The translations under genes and the position numbers were made by a program. The notes under the pieces were generated by a model. That model did not search any database and was not told the DNA's origin. It saw nothing but the letters and a program-made list of their open reading frames with translations. Shown here piece by piece: positions 45,660 to 55,254 of a stretch of DNA of 64,000 nt. Origin of the DNA: Gemmatimonadaceae bacterium (lineage in GTDB: Bacteria > Gemmatimonadota > Gemmatimonadetes > Gemmatimonadales > Gemmatimonadaceae); NCBI GenBank assembly GCA_016720905.1, contig JADKJT010000030.1, positions 186,001-250,000 of the forward strand. Reading direction: 5' to 3'. How positions within the stretch are numbered: the first letter of the stretch is position 1; each line of letters begins with the position of its first letter.

Positions 45660-46390
45660 GCGTGGTCGCGCGCACGGCACGCCTGCTGGTGTCCATCCAT
45701 GACGTCACGCCGGCTCTCGACGACTCGGTGCGGGCGCTGTGGCAACTCTGTCGCGCGCACGGCGTCACCCCGGCACTCCTCGTCGTTCCGGACTGGCATG
45801 GCGCGTGGCCCATCGAACGACACCCGCTGTTCATGGACTGGGTGCGTGCGCGATCGCGCGATGGGGCGGAGATCATCCTGCACGGGGAACGACACGATGA
45901 AGCGGGACTGCCACGCGCGTGGGGTGACGCACTGCGCGCCGTCGGGCGCACGGCGCGGGAAGGCGAGTTTCTGACCCTCGACCGCGAGGCGGCGCGCGTC
46001 CGCATCCGTCGAGGGTTGGCGCGACTGGCTGATCAACAGCTGGTACCGGTCGGATTCATCCCACCGGCGTGGTTGGCCCGTGAGGCGACTCATGACGTGG
46101 TGCGCGAAACGGGTCTCCCCTTCAGCGAGGACGCGGGTTCGATTCGACTGCATCGCACGGGCACGCGGCTTCGCGCGCCGGCACTGCGCTGGAGTGGGCG
46201 GACGACGCTGCGCGCCTGGGGATCGAGAGTGATGGCCGAGGTTCGGTGGGGTACGTGGCAGCAGGAGCCAGTGCTGCGACTCGCGCTGCATCCGGCCGAC
46301 CTGTTGCATCCCGTCACGGCCGCGTCGGTTCGGCGCGAACTGGCGCGATGGGTGCATGCGCGAATCCTCGTTCGATACGGCGACCTGTGA
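45656..46390 (+). CDS. DUF2334 polysaccharide deacetylase-like protein
   Basis: The GTG overlaps the preceding stop. The 244-residue protein starts with LLVSIHDVTPALDDSVRAL; an Asp early and HGERHDEAG provide the metal-binding residues of the NodB/DUF2334 deacetylase fold, and PPAWLARE and LALHPADLL match later motifs. No signal peptide is seen, so it acts on cytoplasmic lipid-linked sugars. Between two GT4 genes, it may remove an acetyl group during glycan assembly. Confidence 0.87.
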   Translation: MSVVARTARLLVSIHDVTPALDDSVRALWQLCRAHGVTPALLVVPDWHGAWPIERHPLFMDWVRARSRDGAEIILHGERHDEAGLPRAWGDALRAVGRTAREGEFLTLDREAARVRIRRGLARLADQQLVPVGFIPPAWLAREATHDVVRETGLPFSEDAGSIRLHRTGTRLRAPALRWSGRTTLRAWGSRVMAEVRWGTWQQEPVLRLALHPADLLHPVTAASVRRELARWVHARILVRYGDL

Positions 46391-47544
46391 TTCCTGCACG
46401 CCCGGCCATCGACGCGTCGAGCCTGCGTCTGGCGCTCTTTACGGACACCTATCCTCCTCAGGTGAATGGCGTGTCGCGTACGCTCGAGCGACTGGTGGCG
46501 GCGGTGGAAGCGCGTGGTGGTGTGGCACAGGTGTTCACCGTGGAGGATCCTGACGCTGGTGTATCGCCGCAGGTGTGCCGCTATCGGAGTGTGCCATTCT
46601 GGGCCTACAAGCAACTGCGCCTGTCCTGGCCATCGACGCGTCGCGCGCGTCGCGATGTCGCCGCGTTCGCACCCACATTGATTCACGCCGCAACCGAATT
46701 CGGTGTGGGATTGGCCGGGCGTCGCGTGGCGAAGGCGCTTGATGTGCCGTTCGTGTCGTCATACCACACCAGCTTCACGGCGTACGCCCGATTCTACAAG
46801 CTGGGGGCGCTGGCGCACCCCGGCTGGTCGTACCTGCGCTGGTTCCACAATGGCGGTCAACGCACGTACTGTCCGACACAGGCCATCGTAAACGAAGTGC
46901 GGGTCGAAGGGTTCCGAAATACCATGGTGTGGTCACGCGGGGTTGATGTCGCAAGATTTTCGCCGCGTTTTCGCTCCGCGACGTTGCGCACCACCATTGG
47001 AGCGGATGACGCCACGCTGGTGGTGGCGTATGTGGGGCGCCTGGCGGCGGAGAAGGGCCTGGAAGTCGGACTTCACGCCATGCGATTGGTGGAGGCCGCC
47101 CGCCCGGGGCGCGCGCAGTTCATGGCGGTTGGCGATGGACCATTCACGGCCGACGTGCATCGGCTGGCGCCGACGGGAAGTTGGCTGCCGGGCAAGTTGC
47201 AAGGTGATGCGCTTAGCGAAGCCTATGCGTCCGCGGATGTGTTTCTCTTCCCGTCCATCACGGATACGTTTGGCAACGTCCTGCTGGAAGCGATGGCATC
47301 CGGACTCCCGGTGGTCGGCGCGGATGTCGGGCCGACTCGGGAGCAACTGCATCCCGATCGCGGCTGGCTGGTTCCGCCGCAAGATCCCCAGGCGTTTGCG
47401 AACGCCATTGTGGCGCTGATCGATGATCGGGCGCGATTGGCCGCCGCGCGCTCGGCAGCGCTGGCTTTTGCGGCCAGCAAGACATGGGACCTCGTCTGGG
47501 ACCTTTTGATCGACGACTACCTGACAATTCACCGCGTGCGGTGA
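46387..47544 (+). CDS. Glycosyltransferase family 4 (GT-B)
   Basis: The GTG at 46387 overlaps the previous stop by four bases and gives 385 residues. The N-terminal LALFTDTYPPQVNGVSRTLE and later YHTSFTAYARFYKLGA resemble the MgtA/PimB mannosyltransferase group. The second domain has VAYVGRLAAEKGLEVGLHAM and ITDTFGNVLLEAMASGLPVV, with the E-x7-E-like pair. The acceptor is unknown. With the neighbours it forms a GT-deacetylase-GT operon for an envelope glycolipid. Confidence 0.92.
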   Translation: MIPARPAIDASSLRLALFTDTYPPQVNGVSRTLERLVAAVEARGGVAQVFTVEDPDAGVSPQVCRYRSVPFWAYKQLRLSWPSTRRARRDVAAFAPTLIHAATEFGVGLAGRRVAKALDVPFVSSYHTSFTAYARFYKLGALAHPGWSYLRWFHNGGQRTYCPTQAIVNEVRVEGFRNTMVWSRGVDVARFSPRFRSATLRTTIGADDATLVVAYVGRLAAEKGLEVGLHAMRLVEAARPGRAQFMAVGDGPFTADVHRLAPTGSWLPGKLQGDALSEAYASADVFLFPSITDTFGNVLLEAMASGLPVVGADVGPTREQLHPDRGWLVPPQDPQAFANAIVALIDDRARLAAARSAALAFAASKTWDLVWDLLIDDYLTIHRVR

Positions 47545-47697
47545 CGGCTTCCGGACGCGTCCGACGTCCAGGGATTGTCACATCCCCGGCCCATTTCGTT
47601 TGGCTGTGACGTGGAGGCACGGGTAACGTGACAGGCGTCACGAATGGGGGGCGTTTCATCGTTATTCGACGCACGGGTGCTGCCGAGACTCGGCGGC

Positions 47698-49167
47698 ATG
47701 CCGATCACGCGCAGTGCACGGGTCTGGACCATCGCATTGGCGCTCGCCACGAGCGCATGCCGCGATCGTGATTCGTCAACCGTGATCGGCCCCGTGGGCA
47801 CGGCGCCGGCGACATCGGTGCCCGCGCATCTGGAGCGCATCGACAGTCGCGCCACGATCGAGACGCCAACTGACGCGTGGATGGGTACGACCGTGTCGGA
47901 TGTGTTTCGCGTGCGGGTCGTGGCTGCCAGTGGGCGCCCGGTGAGCGGGGCGGTGGTTCGCTTTCACATTACCGTGGGCGGCGACGGCTTGCCGTCGCAC
48001 GACGCGCACCGGGACGACACTACGATAGTCGCGGTCAGTGACAGCTCCGGGATGGCGACGGTCGACCGATGGCAACTGCCCGTACATGACACGATCGCCA
48101 CCATGTATCGCGCCGACGCATCGCTGGACGACAACGACAGCACCCGTGTGCAGTTTGCCGTGCGCGCATGGCGCGATCTTTCGAGGTTCGGCGGCGCCGG
48201 TTCGTTGGCGCTGGACCGGCTGCCAATTGACCGACGGCTGGTGTCGGCTGTGCTGCCACTGGGAACGTTTATGTCCGACGATGCGCTGCCCTCGGCGGAC
48301 GCGCGTTTGCAGCTGCACCCACCGAGCACTGCGGTGGTTCATGCCGTGGCGGATGGCCTGATCACGGAGATCGATGCGGCGAATGGCGCGCTCACCATGC
48401 GCGTGCGCGATCAAGTTCGCATTCGACTTGGCGGCCTGTCGCTACGCCGAGATCTCTGGGTGGGGCGTGTGTTGCGTGCAGGTGAACCGGTTGGGACGGC
48501 GGACCCCGCTCGCGCGAACGACGGGATTACCGTGCGCGTGCTGGACGTCGCGACGACGCGAACGCGGTGGGTGCGACCGGAACGCTACGGGTCGCGTCGT
48601 CACACGACGTTTTTTGCACGATACCTCACGGACTCGTTGCGGTCGGCCGTGTTCGGGCTCGTGCGACGCGCGGCGCCCGATCTTGATGGACGCATCGACT
48701 ATGATCGGGTGGGCTATCTGGTCGGGAGCTGGTTTGATCCATCCGCAGTGGACGTCGTCAACGCAGGCGCAGGGGTGGCTGACGCTGTGAACACCCATTC
48801 CTTTGCGGCGGGTCAGGCGTCAGAGATCGATCCCTCGATGTCGCTGGCGCCGGTGGCCTTGACGTTCGCGTACGACGCCGAGCGACCGGGCCAGGTGCGC
48901 ATCGCCGCGGGCATCGCCCTTGCCGGGAGTCTGGGGTTTCGCGGGGTTCGATCGGTGGCGTGGGAGGACCCCGATCCGGCCGAGGTGGACGTGGCGCGAG
49001 GCATAGTGCGATACCAACTCCACCACGCGGACGACGAGGTGCGCATGGGGCGCGCCGAGTACCAGCTGCTGGTACAGCTGGTCAATGCGACTACGCTTCG
49101 GGTGGAGGTGGTGGACGCTTTGTCCGAGCGGAAATTCTCGCCCCGAGCGATCACGCTCATCCGCTGA
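47698..49167 (+). CDS. Lipoprotein with an Ig-like domain and a degenerate M23-like segment
   Basis: The ATG at 47698 is chosen because a lipobox (VWTIALALATSAC) follows; 489 residues result. Residues 25-140 look like an Ig-like domain (VFRVRVVAASGRPVSGAVVR). A segment around 215-280 (VVHAVADGLITEIDAANGAL, then RVLRAGEPVGTADPA) follows the shape of an M23 LytM peptidase sandwich, but the HxH and other zinc ligands are absent. The C-terminal half has no recognised family. It may be a carbohydrate or peptidoglycan-binding pseudo-enzyme. Confidence 0.72.
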   Translation: MPITRSARVWTIALALATSACRDRDSSTVIGPVGTAPATSVPAHLERIDSRATIETPTDAWMGTTVSDVFRVRVVAASGRPVSGAVVRFHITVGGDGLPSHDAHRDDTTIVAVSDSSGMATVDRWQLPVHDTIATMYRADASLDDNDSTRVQFAVRAWRDLSRFGGAGSLALDRLPIDRRLVSAVLPLGTFMSDDALPSADARLQLHPPSTAVVHAVADGLITEIDAANGALTMRVRDQVRIRLGGLSLRRDLWVGRVLRAGEPVGTADPARANDGITVRVLDVATTRTRWVRPERYGSRRHTTFFARYLTDSLRSAVFGLVRRAAPDLDGRIDYDRVGYLVGSWFDPSAVDVVNAGAGVADAVNTHSFAAGQASEIDPSMSLAPVALTFAYDAERPGQVRIAAGIALAGSLGFRGVRSVAWEDPDPAEVDVARGIVRYQLHHADDEVRMGRAEYQLLVQLVNATTLRVEVVDALSERKFSPRAITLIR

Positions 49168-49196
49168 GCCGAACCCCTTCGGCTTTGGCGCGACCC

Positions 49197-49205
49197 TGCT
49201 AAATT
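49197..49205 (+). promoter_or_regulatory. Possible extended -10 for the tRNA gene
   Basis: TGCTAAATT fits an extended -10 (TGnTAnnnT) about 30 bases before the tRNA start. No good -35 accompanies it, so this is tentative. Confidence 0.3.
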
Positions 49206-49234
49206 CCGGCTCGGCCGCAAAGCACCCGCGGCTC

Positions 49235-49307
49235 GCTCCGGTAGCTCAGTTGGTAGAGCAGCGGCCTTTTAAGCCGTAGGTCCTGGGTTCGAGTCCCAGC
49301 CGGGGCA
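49235..49307 (+). tRNA. tRNA-Lys (anticodon UUU)
   Basis: The 73 bases fold as a standard cloverleaf. The acceptor stem is GCTCCGG/CCGGGGC with one G-T pair. The D arm is GCTC/GAGC and the anticodon stem is GCGGC/GCCGT. The loop CTTTTAA has anticodon TTT, and the T arm is CTGGG-TTCGAGT-CCCAG. The discriminator is A and no CCA is encoded. It decodes AAA/AAG. Confidence 0.97.
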
Positions 49308-49322
49308 CTGTTAACTTTTCTC

Positions 49323-50966
49323 ATGCGTTCTCGCACCCCATTCCCCGGCCGCCTGCGAGCGATGACCCTCGCGGCGGCCTTGTTGTTGCCGTCGCCGGTC
49401 GACGCGCAATTCCTCGGGAAGCCGCAGCCCCGCCCCGGTAGCGACACCGCTGCGCCGACCGTGTCTCCCGGGTCGCCGCGCGCGTCCTTGCAGGAATTTC
49501 TGCGACTGGCCCGGGCCCGTGACTGGGCCGACGCCGCCGGGTATCTGGCCGTACCGTCTGCTGACCGTGAGCAATCGCTGACGCTGGCGCGGCGCCTGAC
49601 CGTCGTGCTTGATCAGCGACTGTCCCTGACGCTTTCCAACGTCTCGCCGCTGGCGATGGGTGATACCGCGGATGGCGATGCCGTCGGGGATCGCCTTGGC
49701 TTGATTGCCGGCCCCGGTGGACGCGAAGACCCCGTGCGACTGATTCGAACCACGGTTGACGGCAGCTCCCGCTGGGTATTCTCCCCGGCCACGGTGTCGG
49801 CGGTCAATGCGTGGTATGAGAATCTCGGTGCCCCGTGGCTACGCGACCACCTGTCGCCGACGCTGATGCGCGAAGGACCGTGGCATGTGTTCTACTGGCA
49901 GTGGATCGGTCTCGCGCTGGCATTGCCGGCACTCGTGTTGTTGTCGTGGTTGGTCGGCGGCACGCTGCGCACGCTGCTGACGCGACTCGCCGCCCGCACC
50001 ACATCGGATTGGGACGATCTGCTCGTTGAGCATTTGCGAGGCCCCTTCCGGCTCTGGATTTGCGCGATCGTGGCGGCGCCGCTGCTGGGGGTGCTTGAAC
50101 TGAATGCGCGACTGTCGGCGTTCGTGGGCGACGCGTCACGCGGGCTGGTCCTGCTGGCGCTGTTCTGGGGTCTCCTCCGGGTGATCAAGCTGGTGCAGCA
50201 CCGGATGGAGAATGTCGCCTGGGAAGCAGGCCACGGCGCGCAAGCGCGAACGCTGGTGCCGCTGCTGGGCAACTTCCTGCGCATCACCCTGGCCATTGTC
50301 GCGTTGCTGGTGGCCCTCGCGCAATTCGGCTATCCCGTCGGGACACTGCTGGCCGGGCTGGGCATCGGCGGCATCGCCGTGGCGCTGGCAGCGCAGAAAA
50401 CCGTGGAACATCTGTTCGGTTCGATCTCGCTCGCGGCAGACCGCGCGTTTCGCGTGGGCGACTGGGTGCGGGCCGGCGCGACGGAAGGCACCATCGAGCG
50501 CATTGGTCTGCGATCAACTGTGTTTCGGACCAACGACCGGACCGTGGTGCGCGTGCCCAACGGTCGCCTGGCGGACGAACGGATCGAAACGTTTGGTGAA
50601 CGTGATCGCATGCTGTTGCGCACCGACATCGATCTCACCTACGGGACGTCGTCGGCGGTCATCGATCGCATTCGCGATGATCTCGAGGCCACGTTGCGCG
50701 CACACGAGCGGATCTGGCCCGACGCGGTGCACGTACATGTGACGGCGTTCACGGACTCGGCCATTCGCCTCAAAGTGCTCGCCTGGTTCCAGACACAGGA
50801 CTGGGGCGAGTTCCTGATGATACGGCACCACCTGCTGCTGGAATTCCTGCGTGTGGTGGAACGCAACGGTTCGACGTTTGCGCTGCCGTCGCGCACGGTC
50901 TATCACGTGACCCAGAATGGGGCGAGCGCACCGGTGGGGCCGGTGACTGGCCCAATCGTCGAGTGA
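49323..50966 (+). CDS. MscS family mechanosensitive ion channel
   Basis: The 547-residue protein has a signal peptide (AMTLAAALLLPSPVDAQ) and an extracytoplasmic domain of about 160 residues. Several membrane helices follow, then the MscS core. The pore helix TM3 reads AGLGIGGIAVALAAQKTVEH and is followed by LFGSISLAADRAFRVGDWV. The cytoplasmic vestibule includes GTIERIGLRSTVFRTNDRTV. It releases osmolytes on hypo-osmotic shock. It overlaps the histidine kinase by four bases (GTGA), an unusual linkage suggesting that tension or envelope stress feeds the kinase. Confidence 0.93.
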   Translation: MRSRTPFPGRLRAMTLAAALLLPSPVDAQFLGKPQPRPGSDTAAPTVSPGSPRASLQEFLRLARARDWADAAGYLAVPSADREQSLTLARRLTVVLDQRLSLTLSNVSPLAMGDTADGDAVGDRLGLIAGPGGREDPVRLIRTTVDGSSRWVFSPATVSAVNAWYENLGAPWLRDHLSPTLMREGPWHVFYWQWIGLALALPALVLLSWLVGGTLRTLLTRLAARTTSDWDDLLVEHLRGPFRLWICAIVAAPLLGVLELNARLSAFVGDASRGLVLLALFWGLLRVIKLVQHRMENVAWEAGHGAQARTLVPLLGNFLRITLAIVALLVALAQFGYPVGTLLAGLGIGGIAVALAAQKTVEHLFGSISLAADRAFRVGDWVRAGATEGTIERIGLRSTVFRTNDRTVVRVPNGRLADERIETFGERDRMLLRTDIDLTYGTSSAVIDRIRDDLEATLRAHERIWPDAVHVHVTAFTDSAIRLKVLAWFQTQDWGEFLMIRHHLLLEFLRVVERNGSTFALPSRTVYHVTQNGASAPVGPVTGPIVE

Positions 50967-52771
50967 TGACCGGATTGCCGTCGGCGCTGGCACCAGCGCT
51001 CGTGCAGGAGGCCTTTGCCAGCTCGCCGCATCTGCTGCTGGTGTCGGAACTGGCCGCCACGCTTTTGCAGGGGGCCATCACCACCGGCCTGACCGCGCTG
51101 TGCGCGCATTTGTACACGCGCTACCAGCGGCCATGGTTTGGATGGTTTGCGCTCGCGTGGGGCATGTATGTCGCGCGCCTGCTCTGTATTCTGAGCTTCC
51201 TGCTCACGAATCATCGCATCTGGCTCTACTTGCATCAGGTCACGACCGGGTGGACGGCGCTGATTCTCCTGTGGGCGGCGATGGTGTTTCTGCGGCAACC
51301 GCCAACGCGTCCGCGATACCTGTGGTACGCGCTCTTTCCGCCCGTCTGGTCGTATATCGCGATCTATCAGCTTGACCACTTCTTGTGGGCGGCCCTGCCG
51401 GCGGTGTTGTTCCTCAGCGGTGCGACGGCGTGGACCGGTTGGGTGTTCTGGCGACACCATCGCATTGTGTCATCTGCCGGCGCACGACTGCTGGCGGTGT
51501 CGTTCTTCGCCTGGGGACTTCACCATCTCGACTATCCGATCCTGCGGGCGCAAGGCGCGTGGACCCCGTGGGGCTATTATCTCGACATCTGCTTCGAGTT
51601 GCTGGTCGGGGCGGGATTGGTGCTGCTGGTGCTCGACGATCTCGGACGTGGCGTGCGCGCGCTCTCGGCGCTCTCGGGAGACCTGCAGCGCCACGATGCG
51701 CAGTCCGACCCGATGGACCTGTTGCTGTCACGGCCGTTGACACTTCCCGGCGTGCGGGGCAGCGCGATGTTCCAATTCGACGGCGAGACCACCGGCGGTC
51801 GTTTCGTGCGCGGCGCCGGCAGCTGCGCTGGGTGGCAGGATACGACTCCGCATGCAGCGGTGGCCGATGCGCTCACGCGCATGCGGCTCACGCGACGCCC
51901 GCAGGTGGTGGCGTCGGTCGGCGAGTTTCCGTTCATCGCCGCCCTGCCGGTCACGGCGGCCAACCGTCTCATCGGCGCGCTCGTGATGGCGGGCGATGTG
52001 CGCAATCCGTTCACGGCACTCAATGACGACTTCCTGCTGGCGTTGGGCCAGCAAGTGGGTGCCGCGCTGGAACAGTTTGAACTCGACGGCGAACTGGCCG
52101 CGCGCACCACGGCCCTTGAGCGTCTCTCGGCGCGCATGGTGCGACAGCATGAGGAGGAGCGGCGCCGCCTCTCGCGCGAACTGCACGACGAAACGGCACA
52201 GGTCTTCTCGGCGGTGAAGATGCAGTTGGAATCGCTGCGCCCGTCGCTGGTGCCGCAAGCCTTCTCGCGCCTCGATCGGCTGTTGTCGCTGGTGGATCAG
52301 GGCATCGCGAGTATCCGTCAGGTGACCAGTGGCTTGCGTCCGTCGCTGCTCGATGATCTCGGGCTGGTGCCGGCGCTGCGCTCGCTCGTTACCGACTTCA
52401 ATGAGCGAAGCGGACTGCAGGCCACGTTGACGTCGCCTGATGTCGTGCCGGCACTTCCACCCGACGCGGATCTGGCGCTCTTTCGCGCGCTGCAGGAGGC
52501 GTTGTCCAACGTCACCCGTCATGCCGGTGGCCATGCGGTGGCGGTCGTGCTGACCGTCGACGCTGGTGGCTTGTCCATTATCGTTCGGGATGACGGTCGC
52601 GGCTTTCCCGTCGGGCGGGATTGCCGGGTGAAAGAGACGGAAGGTCGAATGGGATTGACGGGCATGCGCGAGCGCATGCACGCCGTTGGCGGCACGGTGG
52701 CGCTGCGCAATGCCGCGCCGGGTGCGGAAGTCACTTTACGATTGCCGTTGATGGCGGGAGTGACCGTATGA
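50963..52771 (+). CDS. Membrane sensor histidine kinase (HisKA_3 type)
   Basis: The 602-residue protein has about six N-terminal membrane helices up to residue 230 and then a GAF-like region (FPFIAALPVTAANRLIGALV). Phospho-acceptor His408 is in RRLSRELHDETAQVFSA, the HisKA_3 signature of NarL-type kinases. The HATPase domain has NVTRHAGGHA and DDGRGFPVG. The membrane part (TRYQRPWFGWFALAWGMYVA) suggests a 7TM-like sensor. It overlaps both neighbours, MscS and the response regulator. Confidence 0.92.
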   Translation: MMTGLPSALAPALVQEAFASSPHLLLVSELAATLLQGAITTGLTALCAHLYTRYQRPWFGWFALAWGMYVARLLCILSFLLTNHRIWLYLHQVTTGWTALILLWAAMVFLRQPPTRPRYLWYALFPPVWSYIAIYQLDHFLWAALPAVLFLSGATAWTGWVFWRHHRIVSSAGARLLAVSFFAWGLHHLDYPILRAQGAWTPWGYYLDICFELLVGAGLVLLVLDDLGRGVRALSALSGDLQRHDAQSDPMDLLLSRPLTLPGVRGSAMFQFDGETTGGRFVRGAGSCAGWQDTTPHAAVADALTRMRLTRRPQVVASVGEFPFIAALPVTAANRLIGALVMAGDVRNPFTALNDDFLLALGQQVGAALEQFELDGELAARTTALERLSARMVRQHEEERRRLSRELHDETAQVFSAVKMQLESLRPSLVPQAFSRLDRLLSLVDQGIASIRQVTSGLRPSLLDDLGLVPALRSLVTDFNERSGLQATLTSPDVVPALPPDADLALFRALQEALSNVTRHAGGHAVAVVLTVDAGGLSIIVRDDGRGFPVGRDCRVKETEGRMGLTGMRERMHAVGGTVALRNAAPGAEVTLRLPLMAGVTV

Positions 52772-53418
52772 CGAATATCCGGATTCTCGTTGCGGACGAC
52801 CACGCGCTCGTCCGCGAAGGCATTCGGCACGTGCTGGACGCCGAGCCGGGGTTTGACGTGGTGGCCGAAGCGGCGAATGGACGGGAGGCCGTGGAGCTTG
52901 CGCTCGTGCATCGGCCCGATGTGGTCGTGCTGGATATCACGATGCCGGAAGAGACGGGTCTCTCGGCGGCAGCGCGGTTGCGCGAGTTATTGCCGTCCGC
53001 GCGCGTGCTGCTCTTGAGCATGCACGATCAGACAGAGTATGTGCGCGAAGGCATCCGGATTGGCACGCACGGATATATTCTCAAGGACAGCGCCGGAGGT
53101 GAATTGCGCACGGCCATCCGCACGGTGCACGCCGGCGGGACGTTCTTCAGTCCGGCCGTGGTCAAACGCCTGACCACCGCGACACCGGCGCAAGCGCCGG
53201 CGGCGGCGGTGCTGTTGGGCGCGCTGACACCGCGCGAACGCGACGTGCTGGATGGCGTTGCCCGAGGACTCACCAACAAGGCGATCGCCGCCGAACTCGG
53301 CATCAGTCGTCGCACCGTGGAAGCGCATCGGGAGAGCCTCATGAAGAAACTGGAAATCCATAATGTCGCCGGACTGACACGCTTTGCGCTGGAAGCCGGC
53401 CTGACCGGGACACCGTGA
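52768..53418 (+). CDS. LuxR/NarL family response regulator
   Basis: The ATG overlaps the kinase stop (ATGA). The 216-residue protein has a receiver domain with phospho-Asp56 in VVVLDITMPEE, Asp10/Asp11 and Lys105-type KDSAGG. The C-terminal HTH reads LTPRERDVLDGVARGLTNKA and ISRRTVEAHRESLMKKLEIH. It is the cognate partner of the HisKA_3 kinase. Its targets may include the M1 peptidase gene downstream. Confidence 0.96.
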   Translation: MTNIRILVADDHALVREGIRHVLDAEPGFDVVAEAANGREAVELALVHRPDVVVLDITMPEETGLSAAARLRELLPSARVLLLSMHDQTEYVREGIRIGTHGYILKDSAGGELRTAIRTVHAGGTFFSPAVVKRLTTATPAQAPAAAVLLGALTPRERDVLDGVARGLTNKAIAAELGISRRTVEAHRESLMKKLEIHNVAGLTRFALEAGLTGTP

Positions 53419-55163
53419 GCCACTGCCCCAGGGTATTCCGTGTCATGCGCATGGCCGTCACGGTCGCCTGCAGTATCGCGGCTTCGGTTTCGCACGCGCG
53501 CGCGCAGGCCGGAACCGCCGTGCATCCCGGTCCACTCGTGCCGACCCGCCCTTCGCCGGGCGTCGGCGCCATCGGGCCTGTGGACCGTTTCCCGTATGCC
53601 CCGGGCATCGACGTGCAGCATTACGATCTGGCGTTGACGCTGCCGGCACGCGGTTCCGAAGTCCGTGGGGTCGCAACCCTGACGGTCCTCCGGGATCGTG
53701 CCGTCGATACGCTGCGACTCGACTTGATCGCGCTGTCGGTCGACACGGTCACGGTCAACGGTCGGGCGCGCGACGTGATACGTGACAGCGCGACCGTTCG
53801 GGTGCCTTTGCGTTCTTCGGACGGATCGCGACTCCGCGTCGTGGTGCGCTATCATGGTGCGCCCCGTGACGGACTCATTGTCCGTGAAGATTCCACTCGC
53901 GGATGGAGTGCCTTCGGCGATAACTGGCCCAATCGCGCACGCTTCTGGATCCCGTCGATCGATCACCCGAGCGACAAAGCGACGGTCAGCTGGCGGGTGA
54001 CGGCGCCGGCCGGCCGGACCGTGGTCGCCAACGGTACGCGGCTCACGCGCGGCGCACCGGTGTCGCACCGCGACGGCATACCTTGGGTGACCACGCGTTT
54101 TGCGATGTCGCAACCGATTCCCACCTACCTGATGGTGATTGGCGCGGCAACCCTTCGCGAGACGCGTCTGGGTCGTACCGCGTGCGGTGCGGGGCCCGAC
54201 GGCGGATGCGTACCGCAGTCGGTGTGGACGTTCGTGCCGGAGACGCCAACGATGCCCGGTAACTTTCGCGAGGCCGGGCGCATCGTGTCGACATTTGCGG
54301 CGCTCGCGGGCCCCTTTGCGTATGCCCATCTCGACCATGTGCAGTCCGCGACGCGGTTTGGGGGCATGGAGAATGCCACCGCGATCTTCTACTCGGATCA
54401 GGCGTTTCGCACCCAGGGCGTCGGCGTGTCGCTCATCGCACACGAGACCGCGCATCAGTGGTTTGGCGACGCGGTCACTCCGCAACGGTGGGCGGATCTC
54501 TGGTTGTCGGAAGGATTTGCCACGTACTTCGCGGCGGTGTACACGCAAAGATCGCGCGGCGACTCGGCCTTCCGCGCGGAATTGCAGCGTATTCGCGGGG
54601 AGATCCTGGCCGCGCCCGTGGTTGTGGAGCGCCCGGTGGTGGATTCGGTGGGGAGTGCGATGCCGATGTCGTTGCTCAACGCCAACAGCTACCAGAAAGG
54701 CGGCTTCGTGCTGCACATGCTGCGGGTCCAGTTGGGCGACCCCGCATTTTTCGGGGCGCTGCGCGACTACCAGCGACGCTATCGCCATGGCACGGCGACC
54801 ACGGACAATCTGCAGCGCCTGCTGGAGCGACGGGCCGGCACGTCCCTGACGCCATTCTTCGCACAGTGGCTGCATCGGCCCGGATGGGCCGAGTGGACGA
54901 TCACCTGGACGTGGCGCGCGGAGACGTCATCGCTGGTCATGCAGGTGGTGCAGGGCACGCGATTCGCGCCCTTTGCCGCGCCACTCACGCTGGTGGTGCG
55001 CGACCGCGACGGCCGCGAGACGATGGTGCGCACGCAGGTGTCCGCCGTGCCCTCGCAACAGGTGGTGGTGAAGGTGCCCGGTGTGCGCGACGTGGCCGAT
55101 CTGGTGGCCGACCCACGGGTGGAATTGCTGGGCACCGTGACGCTGCTGCACGCGATGCCCTGA
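53415..55163 (+). CDS. Exported M1 family aminopeptidase
   Basis: The GTG overlaps the regulator stop. The 582-residue protein has a signal peptide (AVTVACSIAASVSHARAQ). The zinc site is H343-E-x-x-H347 (AHETAHQWFGD) with E366 in WLSEGFAT, exactly 18 residues on. The exopeptidase motif FGGMENATAIF is present. It is shorter than the typical PepN and lacks its long C-terminal domain. It trims peptides in the periplasm. The overlap places it under the same two-component control. Confidence 0.95.
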   Translation: MSHCPRVFRVMRMAVTVACSIAASVSHARAQAGTAVHPGPLVPTRPSPGVGAIGPVDRFPYAPGIDVQHYDLALTLPARGSEVRGVATLTVLRDRAVDTLRLDLIALSVDTVTVNGRARDVIRDSATVRVPLRSSDGSRLRVVVRYHGAPRDGLIVREDSTRGWSAFGDNWPNRARFWIPSIDHPSDKATVSWRVTAPAGRTVVANGTRLTRGAPVSHRDGIPWVTTRFAMSQPIPTYLMVIGAATLRETRLGRTACGAGPDGGCVPQSVWTFVPETPTMPGNFREAGRIVSTFAALAGPFAYAHLDHVQSATRFGGMENATAIFYSDQAFRTQGVGVSLIAHETAHQWFGDAVTPQRWADLWLSEGFATYFAAVYTQRSRGDSAFRAELQRIRGEILAAPVVVERPVVDSVGSAMPMSLLNANSYQKGGFVLHMLRVQLGDPAFFGALRDYQRRYRHGTATTDNLQRLLERRAGTSLTPFFAQWLHRPGWAEWTITWTWRAETSSLVMQVVQGTRFAPFAAPLTLVVRDRDGRETMVRTQVSAVPSQQVVVKVPGVRDVADLVADPRVELLGTVTLLHAMP

Positions 55164-55254
55164 GTGACGGATGGGTCGCCACGCCGGCGGCCGTTACATC
55201 ATCGTTTCCCGCTGTTCGCGAGACGGCGACACCGGTCGGCCAGACTGCTGGTCA

